Below the pieces are notes generated by a model. It saw nothing but the letters and a program-made list of their open reading frames with translations. It had not been told where the DNA came from and did not search any database. The translations under genes and the position numbers were made by a program. 64,000 nucleotides of DNA from Purpureocillium takamizusanense (Eukaryota; Ascomycota; Sordariomycetes; Hypocreales; Ophiocordycipitaceae), in assembly GCF_022605165.1 (NCBI RefSeq), contig NC_063072.1, positions 2,666,001 through 2,730,000 of the forward strand, given 5' to 3'. Shown one piece after another: positions 46,879-57,131 of the stretch (position 1 is the stretch's first letter; each line of letters begins with the position of its first letter).

Positions 46879-47764
46879 CATTTCTTTTGATTCCATGCTT
46901 TATTCTCCAGCTTTTCGACATTGCTACAAACGCCGCCCTCTGAAGAGGGTTTGGGGCAGGGTTAACGGCGTTGAGGATTGATCAGCCATCTGGAGCAGGC
47001 GGCGAGTGGACGCTTGCCGTGGAGGGAGGTGTGCGCTCATTGAGCTATTCTCGTGATATGATACCATGGGTCAGGAGTTACGGATATCGACTTATACGTC
47101 TGGCTTAGAGTACAGGCCTCAAATACAGCCCGTTCAGAGGGTCGGTACTCATTGATGAAACTGAAACTATGCAAAAGAAATGATCCTACTCCGTGACCCG
47201 ACTGCTTATGTTGCAGCATCGCCGTGCAGCATTGTAGATGTCCCAAAGAGGCACATCGGTTTGCGCCAGGGTGGTTGCTCGAGGGAATCACGTGATAGCA
47301 CCGCAATTCAATGCCCGTCGGTGGACGGTCCGCCGAAATTCTCCCTCTTCCACCTCCCAAAAACCTGCCACCCATCCGCGCAGCCTGCAACTAGCCTACG
47401 ATCACGTGATAAACAGGCAAACGGTTGCGACCTAGAAAAAAAAACATCGCGACAACGGTTCGAATCGTCGCATCGAGGACGAGCCTCAATATCCACGAAT
47501 AGTCGATGAAACAGCCGGGAACGACGTCCTGAGACTCAGAGGCACCGACCGAGGCCGCGTACACGCGTTTGGCGGATCCGGAATGACGTAGTCGATCGCG
47601 AGCGACCTGTCGAAGGGAAGCCTCGAAACGCAAGCGCGGCGACGACACCGACGCGGCGCGCGCGCGCTCACATCACCCGGCCTCCGCAATCAACGCTGGC
47701 GCCGATTCATCTCGCCGCGAAGCGCGAAGGTCCCCTCGGCCGCGGGCGAGGCGGGCCAGGGGGC
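46879..47764. other. Intergenic region between the WD40 and bromodomain genes
   Basis: About 890 bp. No gene is supported. It holds the WD40 3' UTR, two CACGTGAT elements (47289 and 47403, E-box-like CACGTG) and the GC-rich leader of the bromodomain gene. Confidence 0.55.
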
Positions 47765-50611
47765 ATGAATAACCCGGCAGCCTACACGCCCCTCGAGTCG
47801 CTGTTCCTCTTCCAGGCGCTGCTGACGCAGGGCCTCGATGCGACGGCTTTCGTGCGCATCTCTGAGGGGCTCAGGGGCAACTCCCTTATTCGGGATGGTG
47901 CCACGTACGACCCGGCACGCCTGGCGCCCGAGGCGCTGCAGCAGCTCTTCCTGCTGCTGCTGCGCGACGAGGTGAGGAGCGAGGCTGACAGGGCGTCGGA
48001 CGGAGCCCCCGATGCGTCAAGGTCGCCCAACTCGCGGAAGAGGAAGATTGGAAGTCCTCCGCTGCCATCGCTCCAGGACGCTTACAATCACCTCGAGAAG
48101 ATCCCGACGCTGGTGGACCGACTGTACGCGCGGTATCGCGACGGTGTCGTCAAGGAGGTGCGCGAAGACGAGAGGCGGTTTGGTACCGTGCAGAAAGAGA
48201 TCCAGCTTCTGGAAAAGGTCGAGAAGGAAAGGCTCGCCTCCAAGGCTGCCCAGGGAAGCTCACCAGCACCAGCCGCGCGCGACGTCAAGGTCGGCGCCGG
48301 CGCGCACGCAGCGAGCCCATCTCACGTCCCGATCGCACCAAACGCGACCCCGGGCGTCAAGCGCGGCCCGACACCAAATACACCAGTCTACCCGCCGAAG
48401 CCACCCACGGTGACCCCAGTACAGACACCAGTCGTGCCGCCGAGCCACCCACCGGTTGCAGCACCGTCCGCGCGGCCGGTGCCTTCGCCCAAGCCGTCCG
48501 CTGGACCTGGGTCCGTGTTACAGCCTCCGGCCGGCGTGCCGCACACCGGTCCTCGAGTTCCGCAATCCCCGGCGCAGCCTGGCAAGCAAGCTGTCCCTCC
48601 GCGTCCAGACGCGGCGAAGGTTGCCAAAGATGCCGCGCCAGGCACACCACAGCCGGTACCTTCACCTGCCAGCGGTCTGAAGTGGGAGAAGCCATATCAG
48701 CCACCACAAGCCGGACAGGCCACTCCAAGTGGGCAGCAGCAGCAGCAGCAGCAACCACAAATGGCAAACGTACCGCCGACTGCAACGAGTCAGCAGAAGC
48801 CCTTGCAGCCTCAACCGCCGCAGCCCATCCAGCCGGCGCAGCAACAGCAACCCCTGGTGGCTCAACAGCGACAGCAACAACAACAATACCCGGGCTATCC
48901 ACCGGGCCACATCCCAGCGACTGCACAACAAGCACGTCCTGCTGGCAGGCCCGTTTTGGCGTCTCCGCAAGGGACAAGTCAGGTGCCAACGCCGTTACAA
49001 CCCGCACCTCCTCGGCCAGCAGGAGTCGCTTCGCCGCAAGTTCGTCCTCCGTCGACGACACCCGTGCTGCCGCCCGGAAGACCCATCCAACCGCAGCAGC
49101 CTCAGCTGCAACAACACGTTCAGCAAGCTCACCCGCAGCCTCGACCTATTGCGGCTGCATCTCCCACGCCACCAAAAGGCGCTGCTGGCCCTCACGTTGC
49201 ACCTCAGAGATGGCCTCAAGCCCAAACAACCCCTGCCCAGCAAGGACAGCGGCCTTCCCCTTCAGCGTCGCCCGCACCTCTGGCTTCCGCAAAAGAGAAA
49301 CAGTACACGTCTCCCTATACCACGCAACCCCCCCGACCCGCCATCCCAGAGCACATCATCCGCCAAGCTGCTGGAACCCCGGCTGTCAGGCGGCTCAGCC
49401 CTGTGGCCGCGCCCACCACGCCGGGGGCGACAACACCTTCTTCTCTGACTCGCGGCTTCGGCACCAAATGGGCATCGCAGTCGACACCTTCGACGCCAGG
49501 TCCTGTTGTTGCCGAGCCAGAAAGCCCGGCCTACGAACCCGTCAGCCCTCCTCCGCGAGATGCATCCATCGTGTCCGATACGCCGAGGACCGGAATGAGG
49601 AAGGTGATGCCAAAGCCTACGCCGCAAAGCGAGGCGCCTACATCGCGACCCCGGGGTCGCCCGCCGCGCAATGCCCGGGCGAGCGCTACGCCTTCAGTTT
49701 CGAGGAGGAGTCAGTCGGTAGCGTCCCAGGCTGATGAGCTGGCGTTGGACCATCACTCTATGCTCTCTACGACCAAGATCAAGAAGGAGGCAATGACGCC
49801 GCGGGCGCACGACGATGCCGGCGACACCACAGCGGACGAGAGCGTGCACGGCCGGCCACACATGGCCACACCAGGCAGCGTTTCTTCTCGCCTCGCGAAA
49901 AGGAAGCGACAAGAATCACCACATGAGTCGACACCGCCACTGAGCCAGGTGCTTTGGACGCGAGGCTTTACGAAAGTTTCGTCGTCGGCCCTAGATCAGA
50001 TCTCGAGCCATCGCGACGCCAACATGTTCGCAACGGGGGTTCGTGAGAAGGATGCGCCCAACTATCGCCAAATCGTACTACAACCCCAGGACATCACGTC
50101 TATACGGGCAGCGATCAAGCAGGGCAACAAGGCAGCGATCCAGGCGGCCTCCAGCCTCTCAGGAGGAGACCCTGGCACCGCGAGCGTATGGCTGCCTTTC
50201 TCCGAGGACCTCGTCCCGCCCAAGGGCATCGTCAACAGTGCACAGCTCGAGCGAGAGCTGGTGCACATGTTCTGCAACGCCATCATGTACAACCCGGACC
50301 CGGACCGCGGCCCCGGTGCGGCGTTTATGAAGCGCTCTCAGGACGAGGAGGAAGAGGTGGTTGGGTACCACGTTGACGAAAACGGGGTGGTCAAGAATAC
50401 GCGCAGCATGTTCGTCGAGGTGGAGAAGCTGCTGGGCGACCTGCGCAGCGCCGAGAAGGAGCGCGGCGTGCCTCCGCCGCTGTCGGCCACGCGCCAGGCG
50501 AGCGTGGCGACCCCGGCCGACGACACGGCCGAGGACGAGGACGAACTGGCGGGAGACGGCGGCGCGGCAGCCAGCATCGGGAAGAGGCGACGGATAGGGA
50601 CGAGGGGTTGA
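47765..50611 (+). CDS. Bromodomain protein, BRD8/Bdc1-type NuA4 subunit candidate
   Basis: Nuclear chromatin reader. Single exon, 948 aa. The N-terminal ~170 residues are helical (YTPLESLFLFQALLTQGLDA, then a Leu-rich LAPEALQQLFLLLLRDEV, a basic RKRKIG patch and a coiled-coil stretch FGTVQKEIQLLEKVEKERL). A ~500-residue Pro/Gln/Ala-rich disordered middle follows, with CAG-encoded Gln runs and a basic AT-hook-like PRGRPPRN. A bromodomain fills about 720-895: LSQVLWTRGFTKVSSSAL, YRQIVLQPQDITSIRAAIKQ, LERELVHMFCNAIMYNPD, where the acetyl-lysine Asn would be in NAIMYN. The combination of an N-terminal helical part and a C-terminal bromodomain matches fission-yeast Bdc1 and animal BRD8 of the NuA4/TIP60 acetyltransferase. 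The subunit assignment is inference. The C-terminus is acidic then basic (GKRRRIG). Confidence 0.85.
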   Translation: MNNPAAYTPLESLFLFQALLTQGLDATAFVRISEGLRGNSLIRDGATYDPARLAPEALQQLFLLLLRDEVRSEADRASDGAPDASRSPNSRKRKIGSPPLPSLQDAYNHLEKIPTLVDRLYARYRDGVVKEVREDERRFGTVQKEIQLLEKVEKERLASKAAQGSSPAPAARDVKVGAGAHAASPSHVPIAPNATPGVKRGPTPNTPVYPPKPPTVTPVQTPVVPPSHPPVAAPSARPVPSPKPSAGPGSVLQPPAGVPHTGPRVPQSPAQPGKQAVPPRPDAAKVAKDAAPGTPQPVPSPASGLKWEKPYQPPQAGQATPSGQQQQQQQPQMANVPPTATSQQKPLQPQPPQPIQPAQQQQPLVAQQRQQQQQYPGYPPGHIPATAQQARPAGRPVLASPQGTSQVPTPLQPAPPRPAGVASPQVRPPSTTPVLPPGRPIQPQQPQLQQHVQQAHPQPRPIAAASPTPPKGAAGPHVAPQRWPQAQTTPAQQGQRPSPSASPAPLASAKEKQYTSPYTTQPPRPAIPEHIIRQAAGTPAVRRLSPVAAPTTPGATTPSSLTRGFGTKWASQSTPSTPGPVVAEPESPAYEPVSPPPRDASIVSDTPRTGMRKVMPKPTPQSEAPTSRPRGRPPRNARASATPSVSRRSQSVASQADELALDHHSMLSTTKIKKEAMTPRAHDDAGDTTADESVHGRPHMATPGSVSSRLAKRKRQESPHESTPPLSQVLWTRGFTKVSSSALDQISSHRDANMFATGVREKDAPNYRQIVLQPQDITSIRAAIKQGNKAAIQAASSLSGGDPGTASVWLPFSEDLVPPKGIVNSAQLERELVHMFCNAIMYNPDPDRGPGAAFMKRSQDEEEEVVGYHVDENGVVKNTRSMFVEVEKLLGDLRSAEKERGVPPPLSATRQASVATPADDTAEDEDELAGDGGAAASIGKRRRIGTRG

Positions 50612-50932
50612 CGGCTGGGGTCGTGAGGATGGTACATAGCCCAAGGCAGCGTCAACGCTCCGGTGAGAGCGCGCTCCTGAGCGACTGTCAATGTATCGAT
50701 GTGTAGATAGCGTGCAATTTCTACGACCACCAACATCCTCTCAAACGCTGCGTCGGGTATATTAATGTTCTAAGGCTGTCTCTGCTCTGAGGTTGAGCGC
50801 TTGGAGCCAAGGCTTTCTCCCCTTGCCTCGGAGACCTGCATTATCATGCTCCTCCCGAGGCTATTATTACCAGCATACAAAGTCTTTCATTCAATCCGTA
50901 ATTATTATCGTCAGGTCGCTGCTGGGGCTCGT
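50612..50932. other. Convergent 3' intergenic gap
   Basis: 321 bp between the stops of the bromodomain gene (plus) and GPI3 (minus). It holds only the two 3' UTRs; nothing else is seen. Confidence 0.6.
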
Positions 50933-52535
50933 TCAATCCAACTTGGCCGTCGCGCCGTGCGAGCCACTGGACCTGTTGCTCGCGGCGGCGGAGGCGGCGA
51001 CACCGGCCTTCTTGCCGTTGCCACCGGGGTCGAGCGTCTTGCGCGGCCAGTCCGGGCATATGTCAATGTTCTCGCGGGGGAACCACCACTCGAGGAAGAG
51101 GAAGAAGAGGTAGTCGATGACGACGCAGAGGCAGAACAGCTTGCCGGCCCATATGCCGCAGCCGTAGTAGCGCTTGAGGCGGTCTATGAGGGCAAAGTCG
51201 CGGACGCGGCTGCCACTGTAGCCGCTCGTGTCGAAGCCGTAGAAGTCCTCCTCGGAGATGGCGCCCGAGATGCCGTCGTAGACGCGCTCCGTGCGCAGGG
51301 CGACGTTGGCCCACGAGTACATCTTGCGGACCTGGTCGTGGAACCTGTCGGTGCGGACCTTGCCGGCGCGGACGGCGGTGATGGCCTTGCCGGTGGCGAG
51401 GACGAGGTCGTCCTCCTCGGGCTTGGCGAAGGTGGTCATGTGGGAGGGCAGGACCTCGGGAATGCCGCCGACCTGGGTGCAGACGACGTACAGGCCGCAG
51501 CTGGCCGCCTCTACTATGACGGTGCCGAAGGCCTCGGTGAGGGAGGGGTGGAGGTAGATGTGGCCGCGGATCATGACGTCGCGCACGTCCTCGTGGCGGA
51601 TGGGGCCGAGCATCTCGACGCGGTCCTGGAGGACGTTGGTCTCAATCATTTGCTCGAGGTCGATGGCCTTGGGGCCCGAGCCGGCGATGATGAAGCGCGT
51701 GTTGGGGTGGTCCTCGAGGATGCGGGGGATGGCAGCGGTGAGCAGGTCGGTGCCCTTGTTGTAGAAGAGTCGGGAGATGATGACGATGGTGATCATGTCG
51801 TTGGGGCCGAGGCGGTTGGGCGACGTCTCGGGGGCAAAGGTGACGGCGCCGGTGGTGCTGGACATGGGGGAGGGCGGATAGTCGCGCGGACGGAAGCTCT
51901 CCGCGACGATGGCATTGGGGATGACGGAGACCATAAGAGGGTCCAGCGAGGCGCGCAGGACGGTATTCTCTTTACTGCGAAGAGGTGTCAGTCGGATGAG
52001 AAGTCTCGCGCAGCGGGTCATGATGAGAGGGGGGGGGGCAAGGGATTAATTACCACGTGTGGCTCACGCATATGCTGTGGTCCACGTCGCTGAGCGTAAA
52101 CTTGAGCAGCTTGTTGGTCAGAATGCTGGCAGCGTCGGCGAAGCCAAAGAGAGAGTGATCGGTGAAGACGGCGCGCAGGCCCATGGTGCGGGCGTGGAGG
52201 ATGCCTTCGTGGCACAAGCTGCTGAGGCTGCCGTGGCCGTGGACGATCTCGATGCGCTCGCGGATGCAGATGTAGCGCAGCATGGGGAAGAAGGAGAAGA
52301 CGGTGGGGAAGGTGGTGTGGCGGTAGATGACGAGGAAGGGCACGTGGTAGACCTTGACGCCGTTGGTGAGGTAGCGCACGCCCTTGCGGTCGTCGTAGGC
52401 GTGCGTGATGATGATGACCTTGTGCCCGCGGTCGATGAGCTTGCTCGAGAGCTGGTAGATGTGCGACTCGACGCCCCCGGGCTGCGGGAAGAAGAAGTCG
52501 CTGACCATGGCGATGTTGTACGTGCGGCGCGCCAT
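50933..52535 (-). CDS. GPI3: GPI-anchor biosynthesis GlcNAc transferase catalytic subunit (PIG-A/Gpi3)
   Basis: ER enzyme transferring GlcNAc from UDP-GlcNAc to phosphatidylinositol, the first step of GPI-anchor synthesis. It works in the GPI-GnT complex. The model has exon 1 at 52535-52054 and exon 2 at 51974-50933 (507 aa). The 79-nt intron (GTAATT...CGCAG) joins CVSHT to [13 protein letters not shown], a highly conserved family stretch. The start [20 protein letters not shown] was chosen over an ATG 30 codons upstream. GT4-type motifs: [14 protein letters not shown] at the N-lobe, [19 protein letters not shown], and E-x7-E (EAFGTVIVE, ~308-316). One C-terminal membrane span lies at ~434-457 ([18 protein letters not shown]), followed by a short luminal tail, as in yeast Gpi3. 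A 430-codon frame on the opposite strand is a composition shadow. Confidence 0.95.
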
Positions 52536-53133
52536 GGTGAGCCGGGCGGGCGGGCGGGCGGGCAAGCGCGCCGCCGCCGGGGGAGTGAGGGTTGTGGTGA
52601 TGTGATGACGATGGCGCGTGTTCAAGTTGGATGAGAGAGCTGGCGTCGTGTGGAGCGTCGTCGCCGACGAGGCCCGGTTGCTAATGGCCAGTCCTCTGGA
52701 GAGTTTTCCTTCAGCGGGGGCGGATGGCGAGGAACTCAGTTTATCGATGTCGCGTAGCGTGCCAAAGCGTGGACATGAAGGCCGGTCGAGAGTGCAAACG
52801 TGTGATGAGTGTCCGGAATCTGGACGGACGGTGGTTTAGTTACTTCGTAGTGGCTGCAGGTCACTCCGCTCGCGATCTAGGTACCAGAACTCGGTGCCGC
52901 CTGGGCGAGACAGGGGGTGCGGTAGCACGCACGCAAGGCATGTTACTTATACTGGGGCTAGTCGCCGCGATACGACCGGCGGTGGGGTCTGGCAGAACCG
53001 CGATAAGGCCCGCCACCGCCTAAATTTTTGGATGAGCTTCCATCATTGCTCACCTCGCGCAACCTCCAACTTTGCACGCTTCCGCCTCAGCCACGCCTCC
53101 GTCACTCGCAAGGGGCCAATCGGTCTCGCAGCC
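52536..53133. promoter_or_regulatory. Divergent promoter between GPI3 and DBP6
   Basis: 598 bp between two opposite start codons, with no gene inside. It contains one copy of the recurrent 9-mer as TACTTCGTA at 52841. The DBP6 frame is open upstream to an ATG at 52894, but family homology begins at 53134. Confidence 0.5.
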
Positions 53134-55857
53134 ATGTATGCGAGATACATACCTCCGGCAAAGGGCGCGAAGCCCTCCTCGGCCCCCACATCCTCACCCG
53201 TGCAGACTCGACCAGCGGCTGTGCAGGCTTCCCCTGCTGCGGAGCCCCGCGATGTCACGAGTTACGCCCGCTACGTGCCCCCGGCCAAGTCTGCACCAAA
53301 AGAGCCGGAGCCGACTCCGACAGTGCAGTACTTTGACGATGAACCCAGCCCGCCGAAGCCCAAGCGCAAGCGGGACGCAGAGGAACCGACGGGCCCGCAA
53401 GGAACCAAAAAGACAAAGACGGTGGGGGATGCGCCGGCCGCAGTAAAGGCGACCACCAGCCCGACAGAGCCGAGTGGCGATGCCGCGCCCAAGAAGAAGA
53501 AGAATAGGCGGAAGCGCAAGCAACGGACGAAAGCAGCCGAGAGCGACTCGGACGACTCTGATGCTGAGGCACCCCGTCCCGACACCGTGTCCGCCAAGAC
53601 ACCCGATGACGGGGACATACAGGTGGACGTTCCCGCAGCCACAAACAAGGAGCTGAAAAGGGACAAACAGAAAAAGAAGAAGGAGAAGAAGGCAAAACAT
53701 CAAGAACCGGAGCCTATACTTGAAGCCGAAGTCAGTCCGGAGCCGCAGCAGAAGCCCGATGATGCAGCCGCACCGGAGGGAGAAGACGATGTCATAATGG
53801 CGGACGCGGATAACGTTGCCCAAGACACAGAGATGGCTGCACCGGAAGAGCCGGCGCCTTCACAAGAAAAGAAAAGAAGGAAGGAAAAGAAGAAAAAAGC
53901 CGTCGAGATTGATCCCGCCGAGGAACAGCTCCAGCGGGAGCAGGAAGATGCCCGTCACAAGGCCGTCCTCGAGCGCAAGGCCAAGTCCTTGAAGCTGGCA
54001 CAAGAAGTTCGCAGAGAAACAGATGACTCCGACCAGGAGCCCGAGGAACTCCACGGCCTGGAACCCTTGCCGCAGCCCAAGGTTGTCGAGGATGAAGAAG
54101 TCAAGCCTACCTACGACACTCTCCCTGCATGGCTGGCGAACCCTACCCGCGTCTCTCAAGATATGCGCGCTTCCTTCAAGGACCTCGGAATACCCCCCAA
54201 AGCCGTACGTGTTCTAGAGCAAAAGGGGTTCCCTGAAGCATTCGCCGTTCAGACAGCTGCGATTCCCCTTTTGCTACCTACGAGCAAACACCGCCCTGGG
54301 GATGTCTTAGTCTCTGCCGCGACCGGTTCCGGTAAAACGCTCGCATATGCCCTGCCCATTGTGCGAGATATTAGTCAAGGCGTTGTCACGAGGCTGAGAG
54401 CTCTTGTCGTGCTGCCCACGCGAGAGCTCGTCAAGCAAGCACAAGACGTCTTTGAAGTTTGTGCGAAGGCTTTCGACGGCGACGAACGCAAGAGGGTCCG
54501 AATCGGTGTGGCTGTGGGTAGTCAGTCGATCAAAAGCGAGCAAGAGGCGCTTATGAGCAGCGAGTCCCGTTACGATCCAGAGGTCTACCAGGAAATTCTC
54601 AAGCAGTCACAGGAGCAGCGACGTCGGAACGCCACTATCGCCGACATTGACGAGTTTCTTGACCAGGGAACGGAGGAGCGGGATCCTCGGCTTGGCCTCT
54701 GGGACGGTCAAGTCATTGATCATTCGTCCAGCGTGGACGTCTTGATCTGTACCCCGGGTCGCCTCGTGGAGCACATCGAACAGACACCGGGCTTAAGCCT
54801 GGACTATGTACGGTGGCTCGTGGTCGACGAGGCCGATAAGCTCCTGGCACAGAGCTTCCAGGGCTGGCTCGACCTGGTGATGGAGAAGTTCCAGGTCGAC
54901 CGGTTCAGCGCGAGGGACTTTCCGGACATGGCCTACTCGGGCGTGCGCAAAGTGGTACTTAGCGCGACGCTGACGCGCGACCTGAGTCTGCTCAACCAGC
55001 TCGCCCTGCGGCGGCCGCAGCTTATTGTGCTAGAGAGCGACGGCAGCGTTCCAATCGCAGAACACACCTTGCCGGCGCTTCTCCAAGAGTTTGCAATCCG
55101 CGTTCATGAGACGAATCTCAAGCCGCTGTATCTTCTGGACCTTCTGCTTGGCCCGTACATGAAGGCGGGACTTGCCGATACTGAGGTGAAGGACGTTGCA
55201 AATACAAAGGATGTCGCCGAATCAGAGTCGTCGTCAGATTCGAGCTCCGACTCGGACAGTAGCTCAGAGTCGTCAAGCTCCGACTCGGACAGCACTTCCG
55301 ACTCTGACTCGAGCGCCGACGAGCCGGCCAAGCCGCCGGCGAAGTCGCAGCTCCCGCACTGCCTCATCTTCACCAAGTCCAACGAGTCGGCTCTCCGTCT
55401 ATCGCGACTGCTCGCCATCCTAGACGACACGCTATCGGCGCACATCAGCACCCTCACGTCGACGACGCCTACGCACATTCGGCGCAAGACGCTGCGGGCT
55501 TTCTTGACCCCTTCGTCCCCCATCCGCCTCATCGTAGCGTCCGACCTGGTGGCGCGTGGCATCGACATACCCAAGCTAGGACACGTCATCAACTACGACC
55601 TGCCCGCCAGCGCGGCCGGCTACGTCCACCGCGTGGGCCGAACCGCGCGCGCTGGCCGGTCCGGTTGCGCGTGGACGCTGGTCGGCGACGAGGAGAGCGG
55701 CTGGTTCTGGGGCAAGATTGCCAAGGGACAGGGCGTGAGACGGGCGCAAAAGGTCGAGCGGACCAAGATCGATGAGATGAGCGAGGAGCGTGTCCAAGAC
55801 TACGAGAAGGCACTGGCTAAGCTCGGAAAGGAGGCATTGGAGGTCCGAAGAAGATGA
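53134..55857 (+). CDS. DBP6: DEAD-box ATP-dependent RNA helicase, Dbp6/DDX51-like
   Basis: Nucleolar helicase needed for early 60S ribosomal subunit assembly. Single exon, 907 aa from MYARYIPPAKG. An ~330-residue Lys/Glu/Asp-rich N-terminal extension (several KKKK/KRK clusters) precedes the core. Q-motif region: FPEAFAVQTAAIPLLL. Motif I SAATGSGKT (~394), Ia PTRELV, Ib TPGRL, motif II VDEADK (~563; DEAD), motif III SAT (~610). Motifs IV-VI include LIFTKSNESALRLSRLL, ASDLVARGID and HRVGRTARAG (~832). A Ser/Asp-rich tract at about 697-731 (SSSDSSSDSDSS pattern) lies between the RecA lobes, where yeast Dbp6 also has variable sequence. The insertion after motif Ia (RRNATIADIDEFLDQGTEER) and the DDX51-like layout favour Dbp6 over other DEAD-box members. 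Confidence 0.87.
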   Translation: MYARYIPPAKGAKPSSAPTSSPVQTRPAAVQASPAAEPRDVTSYARYVPPAKSAPKEPEPTPTVQYFDDEPSPPKPKRKRDAEEPTGPQGTKKTKTVGDAPAAVKATTSPTEPSGDAAPKKKKNRRKRKQRTKAAESDSDDSDAEAPRPDTVSAKTPDDGDIQVDVPAATNKELKRDKQKKKKEKKAKHQEPEPILEAEVSPEPQQKPDDAAAPEGEDDVIMADADNVAQDTEMAAPEEPAPSQEKKRRKEKKKKAVEIDPAEEQLQREQEDARHKAVLERKAKSLKLAQEVRRETDDSDQEPEELHGLEPLPQPKVVEDEEVKPTYDTLPAWLANPTRVSQDMRASFKDLGIPPKAVRVLEQKGFPEAFAVQTAAIPLLLPTSKHRPGDVLVSAATGSGKTLAYALPIVRDISQGVVTRLRALVVLPTRELVKQAQDVFEVCAKAFDGDERKRVRIGVAVGSQSIKSEQEALMSSESRYDPEVYQEILKQSQEQRRRNATIADIDEFLDQGTEERDPRLGLWDGQVIDHSSSVDVLICTPGRLVEHIEQTPGLSLDYVRWLVVDEADKLLAQSFQGWLDLVMEKFQVDRFSARDFPDMAYSGVRKVVLSATLTRDLSLLNQLALRRPQLIVLESDGSVPIAEHTLPALLQEFAIRVHETNLKPLYLLDLLLGPYMKAGLADTEVKDVANTKDVAESESSSDSSSDSDSSSESSSSDSDSTSDSDSSADEPAKPPAKSQLPHCLIFTKSNESALRLSRLLAILDDTLSAHISTLTSTTPTHIRRKTLRAFLTPSSPIRLIVASDLVARGIDIPKLGHVINYDLPASAAGYVHRVGRTARAGRSGCAWTLVGDEESGWFWGKIAKGQGVRRAQKVERTKIDEMSEERVQDYEKALAKLGKEALEVRRR

Positions 55858-55975
55858 TAAAACAAGTACCACGAAATAAATAACAGAAACTCCAAACGCA
55901 TCGCTACCGTATATCATGCGGCTCATAGTTCCGATACGTGCCCGTGTCCGTGCAAGTCGATGACCCAACCACTGC

Positions 55976-57131
55976 CTAGCGACTTCTGGGCGGATTCCCT
56001 TCCTCGACGGGTCTGACCGTGGGCGTCGGCTGCCTCTCCTGGAGCGCGCCGTAGCCCTGTGCCTGCGGTGGTGGATCGGGGTTTCCATCTGCCTCGTGTT
56101 CCTCGTCGGGAATGAGAAGGGACTGGCTGGCAGTGTCGTCGCAGTACGGCTGCTTCCAATCTTGGGTGCGCAGCGCCGTCCACCACTTAGTGCGCTCGCG
56201 CATCAGGAGGAGGCCGATGATCTGCGCGTGGCGTCAGAGGTCAGTCAGTAGGTGTGTCACTACGAACCAGGAACAGTTTGCGCTCTGAGTGTACGAAGCT
56301 CGTCAATGGAAAAAAACGCTCCGTCTTACCTGCATCAGACCGACGACGAGGACAACGCCAAAGTCGACAGCCGAGGTGATCTGCATGGCGCTCTTCCAGG
56401 GCGCCTCGCACGAGGCGACGCGGCCATAGACGTCTGCGCAGGCGCGCGGGCCGTCGTCAAAGGGATAAGCGCGGTCGTCGACGGCGCGGAGGCCGCAGCA
56501 GCGGTACGTGTCCTGGATGAGGCGGATGCTCTGGGCATCGCGGGCGTCGTAGAGGCGGCCCCACTCGTAGTCGACGAGGTAGTCGAGGGCGGGGGAGGGG
56601 ACGAGGCCCTCGAAGAGGAGGGTGGCGAGGACGCTGGTGACGACGGCCTGGAGGCCCTGGAGGAGGACGGGAGCGAGGCGCTCGAGGGCCGAGTGGTCGC
56701 GGGGGGCGAGGGCGCAGGCGTGCGAGTTGCGCAGCAGGTTGGGGTAGATGTAGGCGTTGAGGAAGGCGGCGATGGGGAGGACGACGGCGAGGACGGTGAT
56801 GGAGGACGAGAGGGGGAGTGAGAGGTGCGCCGTGTGGAAGTGGACGACGCTGTTGTCCCTTGTGGTGTCAGCAGCTGGTCCGCGATGCTAGTGGTGATGG
56901 TGAAGCTGGGGTGGGATTGGGATTGGGGCGGAGGAGGGTGAAGAGGAGGAGCCGGAGGGCAACGTACACGGCGACGGCAAAGAGCACGACGCTGGCCTGT
57001 GTGGTGTTTGCGGTTGTTGCGGTTAGCATCGTCGTGATGAGCTTTCTGGGGCCGCCGCAGATGAGGGACGAGGGTCGTCCGTCAGGCGGCGGGCGACTTA
57101 CAAGCATGTAAAAAACGCCCGGGTTGAACAT
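55976..57131 (-). CDS. Tetraspanin, fungal Tsp3-like
   Basis: Four-span membrane organiser protein. The model has exons 57131-57102, 56996-56968, 56858-56330 and 56221-55976 (277 aa); introns are 105, 109 and 108 nt with GTAAGT, GTACGT and GTAAGA donors. The first two exons encode only 10 and ~9.7 codons, so the gene is easily missed. Spans: VFYMLASVVLFAVAV (~7-21), SSSITVLAVVLPIAAFLNAY (~35-56), a third around LQGLQAVVTSVLATLLF, and FGVVLVVGLMQIIGLLLM near 190-207. The large loop has the tetraspanin CCG signature (TYRCCGLRAV, ~138) plus further Cys (ACADVYG, SCEAPW). The soluble tail has a YGALQER segment and ends in Pro/Arg-rich sequence. The opposite strand carries a spurious Glu/Gly/Ala-rich frame (56252-56821). 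It is convergent with DBP6, 118 bp apart. Fungal tetraspanins include PLS1, needed for appressorium function; this one resembles the Tsp3 class more. Confidence 0.82.

Noticed and set aside
47440..47480. Possible tRNA-like GGTTCGAATC element
   Set aside because: It is a short local palindrome; no cloverleaf can be drawn around it.
50801..52093. 430-codon plus-strand frame over GPI3
   Set aside because: Asp/Gly/Val/Ala-rich antisense shadow that even runs across the GPI3 intron; GPI3 motifs on the minus strand are unambiguous.
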